The position numbers were made by a program, and so were the translations under genes. This document shows, piece by piece, positions 9,530-17,551 of a DNA stretch of 64,000 bases. The DNA is from G963677445 sp963677445. GTDB lineage: Bacteria; Bacteroidota; Ignavibacteria; Ignavibacteriales; Melioribacteraceae. The first letter of the stretch is position 1, and each line of letters begins with the position of its first letter. The stretch is taken from assembly GCA_963677445.2 (NCBI GenBank), contig CAXXGF010000063.1, positions 62,001 to 126,000 on the forward strand. The letters run 5' to 3'. The notes under the pieces were generated by a model, which did not search any database, had not been told where the DNA came from, and saw only the letters and a program-made list of their open reading frames with translations.

Positions 9530-9574
9530 ACCAATTCTATCCCTATTTTTAAAACGCTATTTCACTTTTTGAGG

Positions 9575-9615
9575 TGGGGAATAATCTGGACCTAAACTGG
9601 GGAATAATCTGGTCC
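9575..9615. repeat. Two direct copies of TGGGGAATAATCTGG(A/T)CC
   Basis: An 18-bp motif occurs at 9575-9592 and 9598-9615 with one mismatch. It lies between the dispersed repeat and the end of the convergent lipoprotein gene. It could be the relic of a mobile-element end. The rest of 9530-9700 shows nothing recognisable. Confidence 0.55.
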
Positions 9616-9700
9616 CTGACAATAAGGTTAATTTTCAAATTTTATTTTATCTTGAATACGCACTAAGTTCTTGTTGAATATATATTTTTAGATATAACCC

Positions 9701-10984
9701 CTATCTTTTCCCTATAATCGCTAAAGGAGGTTTACCATCAGTTCCCACCACAACAATCATATCCCTTTTTACATCAAAAGAATTAATGAAATAAGGTAAA
9801 GAAATGATACTCCAGTCAATCCCATTGTAATGTGCCAGGTTAAACCCTGAGTGTACAAAAATATCATTAAGTGCATTGCCCTTGATTGATCCGTTATAAT
9901 TTTCGACGCCTTCCAGGGGAAGCCATTTACCTGTTTTATTTGAAACCAATTTATCATTTGAGCCAAAAATTGGATGTCCGGTTTTTGTCCATACCCCAAC
10001 CAGATCAGATTCGATTTTTTTTGCAGTGCCATCATCACTAATTAAAAGCAAAGAACTTTCTGACCAGTTTTCATCATTAAATCCTGTAGCCAGAATCTCC
10101 TGCTTTTGAGTCAGGTTGTTGACATATCCTACCAGGTTCACAATATCACTTTCTACTCCTGTTTCGATAATATTCCACATATTTCCTCTCCAGTGAATAA
10201 TTTTTCCAGATCCTCCACCCAGGAAAAAATTCTCCGGCGCAAATCCCCATAAAACATTTCCCGTGCCTAAAGGACTACCCTGTACTGAATTACTTGGAGG
10301 TTGTGACCAATTGTTTCCATCAAATATTTTCACTGCGCCAGTTTTACTAATAATTGTTTTTCCACCTCCCAGATCATGTACACATCGTGACTCAGCATAG
10401 CTTTCACCGTAGGAATCTTTAAAATAAACTGTTTGTTTTTCCCAGGAAACTCCATCCCACTCCGCATAATTACAATATGGCAATAATGAATGACCGTTCT
10501 CATCATAACTCATAATCTTACCGACAACCTTAATTCTTCCATCATCCGTTATTGAAACATCGTTAAAATAACCGCCCCATTCCCCATCCCCTGGATGATG
10601 AATTTCCCAGGTAAAATCATGGCTGGTCGGCTCCAGGGTTCTGAAACCGGCGCTGCCCGACTCAAGCCAGCTATAATTTTTCCACATCCAGGCGTTAACC
10701 TGGTAAATATTTCCGGGAGAGAGACTGTCAATGTACAAAATGGTATCATTGCCGGTAAGTTCATATTCCCTGCTAAACTTATCATAATCCAGGCGAAATG
10801 AGCAGGATTCATTCCTCGAAAAATCCACATAAATCCAGGCTTCAAGGCAGGCCGCGTCATAAAAAGATATTTCTATTCCCGATTTAGATTCATTTAAATC
10901 AGGATCGGCGCTTTCGCAGGATATTACAACCAACAAAACAGAAAATATGATATAGCAATAAGTAATAATTTGCTTTAAGTTCAT
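9701..10984 (-). CDS. Propeller-like lipoprotein, paralogue 2
   Basis: A 427-residue protein. Start chosen at ATG 10984, which has GGAG nine bases upstream. The ATG four codons earlier lacks such a site. The signal region MNLKQIITYCYIIFSVLLVVISC ends in a probable lipobox Cys. It shares the layout of the protein at 5251-6570: CLEAWIYVDF versus CAEAWLNLFL, HDFTWEIHHPGD versus HDFEWEMFEIGD, and several blocks of the AEWDGVSWEK, KIFDGNNWSQ and AHYNGIDWSI type. It follows the serpin gene on the same strand by a few bases and is likely co-transcribed with it. Function unknown. Confidence 0.8.
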   Translation of the reverse strand: MNLKQIITYCYIIFSVLLVVISCESADPDLNESKSGIEISFYDAACLEAWIYVDFSRNESCSFRLDYDKFSREYELTGNDTILYIDSLSPGNIYQVNAWMWKNYSWLESGSAGFRTLEPTSHDFTWEIHHPGDGEWGGYFNDVSITDDGRIKVVGKIMSYDENGHSLLPYCNYAEWDGVSWEKQTVYFKDSYGESYAESRCVHDLGGGKTIISKTGAVKIFDGNNWSQPPSNSVQGSPLGTGNVLWGFAPENFFLGGGSGKIIHWRGNMWNIIETGVESDIVNLVGYVNNLTQKQEILATGFNDENWSESSLLLISDDGTAKKIESDLVGVWTKTGHPIFGSNDKLVSNKTGKWLPLEGVENYNGSIKGNALNDIFVHSGFNLAHYNGIDWSIISLPYFINSFDVKRDMIVVVGTDGKPPLAIIGKR

Positions 10985-10999
10985 CTTCAGCTCCATATT

Positions 11000-12181
11000 C
11001 TAATTGCCCGGATTTACATATCTGCCCAATAACAATAGAGTACCGGTCTTTTTCTCAACCAGAAAATATATAAAAGGATGATTAAAACGTAACTGGGTAA
11101 ATATCGGATCATCACATATCATATCATATTCGATATATTTTTCTACTGAAGGTTTGTCTCCATCTTCATTTAGCTTAAATATGATTTTACTACTTATAAT
11201 ATTAATTTTTCCCTTTTTATCCAAATCAGCAAAAGAATGATTTAATCCGGCATCCTTTGAGAGAAAATTCTTCGGTTCAATAAATTCTAATAATTTCGCA
11301 AAATTATAATTAAAATCGATTTGGAATTTGGGTAAATATAAATCAATTGATTTTAATCCGGCCCATCTGGTAAATTTTGTAATCTGTAAATCTCTAATAG
11401 TTACTTCCAATTCGTTGAACTCCTTCTTTTTTTGGGTGGAAATCAGAAACAGATCATGAGAACCAGTTTTATATGGTAACTTAACTACAAAGATTTTTTC
11501 TCGAATTATACCATGGAATAATCCTCTGCCGTACATAAAATCCTGTGAAATTTTTGAACCATCCGGAAGGTAAAAATCATCTGTAAAAGTTTTTTCTTTT
11601 CTAAACCCCTCCTCCAAAGAATCCTGAAAAATAAATGAATTAACAAGTAAAATATTCCCAAATTTTTCGTGCGTTATAGGAATTCCTTTTATATTTTCAT
11701 TGGTTCTATTTCTTACCCAATTATTAATTTTTTCAATTGCGTCTCCATGAGCATGGAATCTCAATATCTCACTGTGCAAATATTTTTTCACAGAACCTCT
11801 ATACCAATCATCGAGTTTAATATTACTGTTTACAAGTAAAGCGTTCGCAATAGAAAGTGTCAGACTTTCTTCATTCCGGTTAATCCCGATGCTGTCCAGA
11901 AAGCAACCAAAGTCATTTAGAAATTCTTCATTTCCTTCTTCTATATAAAGAGCTTTACCTATTTCATCCCTCGCTTCACCATAACTTCCAATGTATAACT
12001 GCGCAAGCGCGGTATATAATCCCAAGGGAGAAAACGCGACATTCCCATCATTATTCTTGATCAACTGCTCATACATATCAAAAGCAAATTTGTTTACCGA
12101 CTCAGAGTAATTATATTTTTCCTGTGCCGGTATTATCGTTTGAAAACAAAAAAGACAAAACAAAACATAATATTTCTTCAT
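11000..12181 (-). CDS. Serpin-family protein, probably non-inhibitory
   Basis: A 393-residue protein from ATG 12181, preceded by AGAGGAAAAA. A signal peptide (MKKYYVLFCLFCFQTIIPAQ) sends it to the periplasm or outside. Serpin landmarks are clear: NVAFSPLGLYTALAQLYIGS near the N-terminus, NSFIFQDSLEEGF, VKLPYKTGSHDLFLI, LYLPKFQIDFNYNF, and the C-terminal FNHPFIYFLVEKKTGTLLLLGR then YVNP. The hinge before the reactive loop reads NEDGDKPSVEKY. It lacks the P14 Thr/Ser and the run of small residues that inhibitory serpins need for loop insertion. A chaperone-like, storage or degenerate role is therefore more likely than protease inhibition. It sits upstream of a paired lipoprotein gene. Confidence 0.88.
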   Translation of the reverse strand: MKKYYVLFCLFCFQTIIPAQEKYNYSESVNKFAFDMYEQLIKNNDGNVAFSPLGLYTALAQLYIGSYGEARDEIGKALYIEEGNEEFLNDFGCFLDSIGINRNEESLTLSIANALLVNSNIKLDDWYRGSVKKYLHSEILRFHAHGDAIEKINNWVRNRTNENIKGIPITHEKFGNILLVNSFIFQDSLEEGFRKEKTFTDDFYLPDGSKISQDFMYGRGLFHGIIREKIFVVKLPYKTGSHDLFLISTQKKKEFNELEVTIRDLQITKFTRWAGLKSIDLYLPKFQIDFNYNFAKLLEFIEPKNFLSKDAGLNHSFADLDKKGKINIISSKIIFKLNEDGDKPSVEKYIEYDMICDDPIFTQLRFNHPFIYFLVEKKTGTLLLLGRYVNPGN

Positions 12182-12377
12182 TTTTTCCTCTATTCTTACA
12201 GAGACTATGAAAACATTACCCTGAGAATATCGTAAAATTAAATAAATTGAGTCAAAGAACAAAATATTATTATTGACCAATAACGCATTGACCGATAAGA
12301 CAAACAACACGAGAAAAATGAACACCCCCTCTGCCATCACCCAACCCGGCCTTCATACTCTTACTCTGATTTTTTAA

Positions 12378-12413
12378 TACCGATACCGATACCGATACCG
12401 ATACCGATACCGA
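12378..12413. repeat. Hexanucleotide tandem repeat, six units of TACCGA
   Basis: Six perfect copies of TACCGA in 36 bp lie in the gap upstream of the serpin gene. Simple tandem repeats of this kind change length easily by slippage. The position, about 200 bp before the serpin start, is far for a core promoter. Confidence 0.95.
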
Positions 12414-12927
12414 AAAATAATTACTCAATCCTTTAATCATGGTTCATACATTTTTTTCTATGTAAAACTGTTGTTGACTTTTCCACCGGTTGGAAAAGGT
12501 TAATAAGGTTTATTTTTTCCGGCTGGTTACCTATGCTACTAAGGTTAAAGAATAAGGTTTCCTCCTTTGCATGAATTCCTCATTCTTAATTCGTAATTTT
12601 TTTCGTGAGATTTAGTGTTTTAGTGATTTTGTGGCTTTTTTTCTGCCTAAATCCGCGTAATCAGCGAAATCAAAATAATCTGCGGTCCTCTTTGCTTTTT
12701 AATTGTTCATTGTTCATTATTAATTGTTAATTGAAATTTCTTGCGATTTTGCATAGAATCCGACTGCTTACTGTTTATATTCCATAATATTCCCTTCCTC
12801 CGGCAACGGTAAAATATCAGGATAATTCACATTTTGTTCCAAATAACAAAAGAAATCACCATTTTTATTGACTTTTTGAACCCTCAGCTATTAATTTGTT
12901 TTTATAATAGTCGATGCTGTAATTACG
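12414..12927. repeat. Degenerate dispersed repeat and regulator upstream region
   Basis: The part at about 12530-12715 resembles 26530-26715. Both contain CCTATGCTAC(T/A)AAGGTTAAA, a T-rich middle, CCTAAATCCGCG(T/A)AATCAG and AATCTGCGGT, and then TTAATTGTT. No coding capacity. Just before the next gene, TTG (12868-12870) and TTAATTTG (12891-12898) with a 20-base spacer loosely fit a Bacteroidota-type promoter. This is a weak call. Confidence 0.55.
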
Positions 12928-14298
12928 ATGATTGATGTGAATAACAAGGCCAAAATATTACTCGCCGATGATGACGAAGAACTCTGCTCCGTTCTGAATG
13001 ATGAACTTAGCGCCGACGGATTTCTTGTTAAAGAGGTCTATGACGGTTCCGACGCTATCGAAGCCCTGAGTGAAAGTTTCTATGACCTGATACTCCTTGA
13101 CATTATGATGAAGGAAGTTTCAGGCGTGGAAGTCCTTCGTTTCGTAAAAGAAAATTATCCGGCGACTGAAGTGGTTATCCTAACCGGCAAAGCCGAAATA
13201 GGGATAGCGGTGGAATGCACCCGCCTCGGCGCTTATGATTTTCTGACCAAACCATACGATTATGACAAACTTGTGGTTACAATCGACAGGGCGCTTCAGC
13301 ATAAAAATCTTGTTATTGAAAACAGAATATTATCCTCAAAAATTACCGAACTGCGCCCTGGAAGAATAATAGGCAATAGCGATGTCATTCTCAAAACCCT
13401 CTCGCTGGCAAAAAAAGCGGCGGAATCAGAATCGGGCATTTTGATACAGGGAGAGACCGGCACCGGCAAGGAGCTTTTTGCCGAATATATTCATAATAAT
13501 TCGGGCAGAAGTTCAAAACCTTTTGTAGCGATTAACTGCGCCTCCCTCTCCGATCAGCTTATAGAAAGCGAACTTTTCGGTCATGAGAAAGGAGCGTTCA
13601 CCGACGCGAAATCGGCAAAGCAGGGACTCGTGGAGGTTGCCAATAACGGCACCCTTTTCCTCGATGAGATCGGTGAATTAAGCCTTGCGATACAGCCTAA
13701 ACTGCTTCGGTTTCTCGAAAGCGGTGAATACCGCAGAGTCGGCGGCGTGAGGAATCTTCGCTCAAATGTGAGGGTTATAGGCGCGACAAATAAAGACCTG
13801 ATGAAAGAATCGGAAGGGGGCGCGTTCAGGAAAGACCTGCTATTCCGGCTGAATGTCATCACACTGACTCTCCCCCCTTTGCGTGAAAGAAAAAATGATA
13901 TAATTCTGCTCGCCAAACATTTCCTGAAAATTAAATCGCCGGTGAAATCTCCCCGTGTGCTGGCGCCCGAAACTGAAAAAAAGCTGCTTCTTTATCCATT
14001 CCCCGGCAATGTGAGGGAACTCCAGCATATAATTGAGAGAGCCGTTGTTTTTTCCACAGGCAACATTATCCATCCATATGATCTTAACCTCCCGCAATCT
14101 GACTCCGAAAAAACCGATGAAAAACCGGCAGCCCCGGCTGAACAGCCTTTTGAGATACGAACCATTGAAGATATGGAGCTTGAGCTGATAAAAAGGACTC
14201 TCGATTATTATGAATGGAACCGCGAAAATAGCAGCCGCGCCCTGGGGATAAGCCAGAAAACCCTCTATTCAAAAATCAAAAAATATAACCTCGATTAA
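12928..14298 (+). CDS. NtrC-family sigma-54-dependent response regulator
   Basis: A 456-residue enhancer-binding protein. The receiver domain (8-120) has acidic residues DDD at 14-16, phosphoacceptor Asp58 and Lys108. The AAA+ domain has Walker A GETGTGKE at 175-182, a sigma-54 contact loop GAFTDA at 222-227 (canonical GAFTGA with Gly to Asp but the key Thr kept), and Walker B GTLFLDE at 241-247. A Fis-type helix-turn-helix ends the protein. It would use ATP to open sigma-54 promoters once phosphorylated. It converges with the pilus locus and overlaps the last gene of that locus by 4 bases at the 3' end. The sigma-54-like promoter at 26126-26141 is a good candidate target. Confidence 0.95.
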   Translation: MIDVNNKAKILLADDDEELCSVLNDELSADGFLVKEVYDGSDAIEALSESFYDLILLDIMMKEVSGVEVLRFVKENYPATEVVILTGKAEIGIAVECTRLGAYDFLTKPYDYDKLVVTIDRALQHKNLVIENRILSSKITELRPGRIIGNSDVILKTLSLAKKAAESESGILIQGETGTGKELFAEYIHNNSGRSSKPFVAINCASLSDQLIESELFGHEKGAFTDAKSAKQGLVEVANNGTLFLDEIGELSLAIQPKLLRFLESGEYRRVGGVRNLRSNVRVIGATNKDLMKESEGGAFRKDLLFRLNVITLTLPPLRERKNDIILLAKHFLKIKSPVKSPRVLAPETEKKLLLYPFPGNVRELQHIIERAVVFSTGNIIHPYDLNLPQSDSEKTDEKPAAPAEQPFEIRTIEDMELELIKRTLDYYEWNRENSSRALGISQKTLYSKIKKYNLD

Positions 14299-15011
14299 CC
14301 CGCTTCGGCAACCTCCGCAAGGCCGTTTTCCTTACGGAAATCTATCATCTTTTTATCATTGATATATTCCACCAGCTTCGGTTTTTTGACAGTCGAAAGC
14401 ACATCGAGCAAATCAATTATTTTGTTTGCCGCCCCCTCAATCGCCTCTGCCCTTTTAAGAATCATACCGCTGGAAATTTCATCCTTTCTGCTCTCCCTGC
14501 GCAGCGCAGATGTACATAATTTTATCAATGTGAGAGGTTGTTTGAATTCATGATTCGCTGTTACAATAGTAGCTGTATATGTTTCAGCCTTTTCATATTC
14601 CCTTATAATTTTCTGTGATTCGCTGAACCTTAACGCGGCCTTTACCCTTGCCCGCAATTCTGTTATATCAATAGGCTTTTTCACATAATCAAACGCTCCC
14701 GATTCAAATCCCTTTTTCAGATCGCTCGAGTCGGTAAGAGCGGTTACCATTATTACCGGTATATGGCTGGTCCTGTCATCGGAGGTCAGAAAGCGGCAGA
14801 CTTCAAAACCTGATATTTCCGGCATCATAACATCAAGAAGAATAAGATCAGGTTTTTCCTCCATCGCCACTTCAAGAGCCTGTTTACCCGAAAAGGCGGG
14901 CAAAATTTTATAACCTGAACTTTCAAGTATATTTTTCAACAGGACTACATTTCCCGGTTCATCATCAACGGCGAGTATTTTATGCATTTTTGTTTCCTCA
15001 GATTTTTCCAT
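14295..15011 (-). CDS. Receiver plus histidine-phosphotransfer-helix protein lacking an ATPase domain
   Basis: A 238-residue protein. An N-terminal receiver (10-128) has DDE at 16-18, phosphoacceptor Asp60 and Lys110. It is followed by a helical segment with a HisKA-like H-box ANHEFKQPLTLI, His153. The CA/ATPase domain that should follow is absent and the protein ends about 85 residues later. It may dimerise and receive or relay phosphate without making it, or act as a phosphatase or scaffold. Two starts are possible: ATG 15011 with GAGG upstream, or ATG 14987, also with GAGG. It is the last gene of the pilus locus. Confidence 0.85.
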   Translation of the reverse strand: MEKSEETKMHKILAVDDEPGNVVLLKNILESSGYKILPAFSGKQALEVAMEEKPDLILLDVMMPEISGFEVCRFLTSDDRTSHIPVIMVTALTDSSDLKKGFESGAFDYVKKPIDITELRARVKAALRFSESQKIIREYEKAETYTATIVTANHEFKQPLTLIKLCTSALRRESRKDEISSGMILKRAEAIEGAANKIIDLLDVLSTVKKPKLVEYINDKKMIDFRKENGLAEVAEAG

Positions 15012-15076
15012 TCAGATCCTCAGGGATTATGACAGTCCCTGAATATAATATTTTTACTTAAAGATACAAAATGAAT

Positions 15077-15439
15077 TCAGGACTTCAGCACCCGGTGAAT
15101 AGCGGCCAGAAGTTCATCAATATCATATGGTTTGCTCAAAAATTCATCCGCTCCCATTCTTATCGATTTCATCGCGTCCTCCACATCGGCATAAGCTGTA
15201 AGAACAATCACCTTTTTCTCTATTCCTCTCCTGCCCATCTCACCAAGCACATGATACCCGTTTTTGCCCGGCATTTTCAGATCGAGGAGAATAAGATCTG
15301 TCAGCTTGTTGCCGTCGAGGAATCTCAGCGCCGAATCGGCGTCCGTTACATATCCGACATTATACCCTATCAGATCAAGTTCGAATGATAATGTCTTGCA
15401 TAATTCAAGATCATCATCAACAATCAGTATTGATTCCAT
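15077..15439 (-). CDS. Single-domain response regulator
   Basis: A 120-residue stand-alone receiver domain. The acidic pocket is DDD at 8-10, the phosphoacceptor is Asp53 (LILLDLKMPG), and the Lys is in FLSKPYD. There is no output domain, as in CheY- or PilG-type proteins that work by docking on partners. Start at ATG 15439, with GAGGAGG about 13 bases upstream. It follows the secretin gene by only four bases, so it belongs to the pilus transcription unit and may control pilus motors. Confidence 0.9.
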   Translation of the reverse strand: MESILIVDDDLELCKTLSFELDLIGYNVGYVTDADSALRFLDGNKLTDLILLDLKMPGKNGYHVLGEMGRRGIEKKVIVLTAYADVEDAMKSIRMGADEFLSKPYDIDELLAAIHRVLKS

Positions 15440-15443
15440 TTTA

Positions 15444-16664
15444 TTATTTATCCTCCTCTTCTGAGTTTTTAATGCTGTATCCGGCAGCATCGGCCTCATC
15501 CTCTTCATATTGTTCTTTAACCAGATTTCTCCGCTCCTTCAATCCGGCAATTCTTTCTTTAAGGGTAGGCAGAATGTCTGCTTTTATAAGAATGATAACT
15601 TCCTTTTTTGTCAAAGAATATTCATCATAACCTGTAAGATATTTTATTCCGAAAACCCACCAGGGCAGGTCTTTCAGCACAGGAATTCCTTTCCTTATTG
15701 TCTTTGTTTCAGTTACATAAAGACCGCCGATAACTGTTTCCTCTCCATTAAGCATTAAAACATCTGTGCTTGCCATGGTTTTCCTTATCTCTGTACTGAC
15801 AATATCGGGCTGGGCCGAGCTCCTTTCAACAGCAAGTTTCAGAAGACAATATTCCAGTCCGTTATCCTCATAAACATAAGGTGTCACTTCTATTATCGTA
15901 CCTGTGGAATAAAATACATCGATAACATTACCGGCAAAATCGCGCTGTTTTACCGAAATATCGGAACCAATCTGTATCCGGCCCTTCTGTGTGTTCCTTA
16001 CCGCGATTGAAGGTTTCGCTATTATCTCCCCCATGTTTTCATCTTCAAAAAAACGAAAGGCCGAAATAGCGTCTCCCTGGAAAGAGCCGGCTTTAAATTC
16101 TGTCTCTGTATTCAGGGTAAAATCGGGGGGAGTTTCAGCGGTGTTCGAAGCGCTTTCATCATCAAGCAGGGTAAAGGTCCTCACTTCCGAGCCTATTTTA
16201 ACTCCGTCACCTGAAAGCAGCCACTGCCAGTTAATCCCCCTTTCCCGCATTTCCTTAACATTTGCCTCAAAAAATATGGCGCTTATTTTTACTTCCCTCT
16301 CATCCGAGGCGGCATAAGTTGATGAGGAAACAGGCTTTTCCTTACCATCCCTGCTCCTTAACTGAATACTGCTTTTTGATTCAACAATATCCATGTTATT
16401 CATTCTGGCTATGAGGTTCAGCGCCTTCCGGTAATTCATCTTGTCTATCTGAATTCCAATGGCATCCTTGATTGGTGTTTCCGACTGAATTGATTTTCCT
16501 CCAAGCCCCTGGCTTATGCCGTTGAGGATCATCATCGCTTTATCATAAGGCATTTTTTCTGAAAAGGATACTAATTCGGCAGGATTAACAAAATCTTTAA
16601 GCATATCAACCTGTCCGAAAATTTCCGCGCCGATTAAACAAAAAAGAATCATCAGTTTTTTCAT
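15444..16664 (-). CDS. Secretin of type IV pilus / type II secretion kind
   Basis: A 406-residue outer-membrane pore protein with a signal peptide (MKKLMILFCLIGAEIFGQ). The secretin core is recognised by the mid-region GEIIAKPSIAVRNTQKGRI and the C-terminal VIGGLYVTETK then GIPVLKDLPWW. It is short: one small N-domain-like region (about 30-100) precedes the core, while PilQ proteins usually have several plus AMIN domains. A charged tail of about 45 residues follows the core. AGGAG precedes the start. It would let the pilus or secreted pseudopilus cross the outer membrane. Confidence 0.88.
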   Translation of the reverse strand: MKKLMILFCLIGAEIFGQVDMLKDFVNPAELVSFSEKMPYDKAMMILNGISQGLGGKSIQSETPIKDAIGIQIDKMNYRKALNLIARMNNMDIVESKSSIQLRSRDGKEKPVSSSTYAASDEREVKISAIFFEANVKEMRERGINWQWLLSGDGVKIGSEVRTFTLLDDESASNTAETPPDFTLNTETEFKAGSFQGDAISAFRFFEDENMGEIIAKPSIAVRNTQKGRIQIGSDISVKQRDFAGNVIDVFYSTGTIIEVTPYVYEDNGLEYCLLKLAVERSSAQPDIVSTEIRKTMASTDVLMLNGEETVIGGLYVTETKTIRKGIPVLKDLPWWVFGIKYLTGYDEYSLTKKEVIILIKADILPTLKERIAGLKERRNLVKEQYEEDEADAAGYSIKNSEEEDK

Positions 16665-16669
16665 TTTAT

Positions 16670-17551
16670 TTACTCCTGTTTATCACTTTCTATTCCCAAT
16701 TCAAACCTTTCAACAATCCCCCCCTTATTCAGAACAAACCTGACAGTCTGCTTTTCAAAATTGATTTTGGTCAGCAGGCCGAGATATACATTATCCCCTT
16801 CTGTCAAAAGGAAAGCCCTGCCTGAAACATCGGTAAGAAATGCCCCGCCGGGCACAAGGGCCAGCAATCTCGCACTGTGAGTATCAAGAAGCTGCTGACT
16901 ATTGGGTGGAATTTCATTACGGATTAGGGGATAAAACAAATTCCGGATATGTTCCGGTTTTAAATCATTTTCCGCTATTTCCTTTGATCCCAGTATCTCA
17001 TCCTTTGTGAAGATAACCTCAACGATCATACTGAATGTAACCATATAAAGTGGTTTTCCCGTTTTCCCGACCTTCAGCATATCCGATATTTGAAGCGCGG
17101 CTATTTTTTTAAGATTCCTGCTCTGTTCAATAGCATAAACAAGCCTGTAAAGATCGCTGAAAAAGGCGATTCCTTTCAGGTCATAGCGGAAGGAATCATA
17201 TTTTTCATGTTCTTTATGGTCGACAAATTCAATATCAACGTAGGATTTGCTCGAAAAACAGCGGGTCACATTATCGACAAAATCGAAGAAATCAAGTTGC
17301 CCCGGCGTAGAAGGAATACTGTATTTTCCCGCCTGAAGAAGTGAATCCTGCGATACCGACTGTTTCTTTAACTCCTCCAGTATCATCATGCTCTCTTCAG
17401 GATTGTAATTAACCTTTTTGAGGTTTTTTAACTTTGTTTCCAGATCATCTATATCATTCCTTTGCATGACGAAACCGTAAAAACCTCCCGCGCCGCTTAT
17501 CAGAAGCAGCATGACAAATAATATCAGGGTGGTGACAGTTTTCCGTTTCAT
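16670..17551 (-). CDS. PilO/PilP-like pilus alignment protein
   Basis: A 293-residue protein with one N-terminal membrane helix (about 7-27), a short coiled-coil region, and a ferredoxin-like region (about 85-180) in the position and style of PilO. The last ~95 residues (SARLLALVPGGAFLTDVSGR then AFLLTEGDNVYLGLLTKI) resemble the small beta domain of PilP/GspC that binds the secretin. It thus looks like PilO joined to PilP. It overlaps the PilM-PilN gene by 4 bases and is followed within 6 bases by the secretin gene. It would link inner-membrane platform and outer-membrane pore. Confidence 0.7.
   Translation of the reverse strand: MKRKTVTTLILFVMLLLISGAGGFYGFVMQRNDIDDLETKLKNLKKVNYNPEESMMILEELKKQSVSQDSLLQAGKYSIPSTPGQLDFFDFVDNVTRCFSSKSYVDIEFVDHKEHEKYDSFRYDLKGIAFFSDLYRLVYAIEQSRNLKKIAALQISDMLKVGKTGKPLYMVTFSMIVEVIFTKDEILGSKEIAENDLKPEHIRNLFYPLIRNEIPPNSQQLLDTHSARLLALVPGGAFLTDVSGRAFLLTEGDNVYLGLLTKINFEKQTVRFVLNKGGIVERFELGIESDKQE

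Noticed and set aside
12378..12413. TACCGA array as a CRISPR
   Set aside because: The unit is 6 bp with no spacers; it is a microsatellite.
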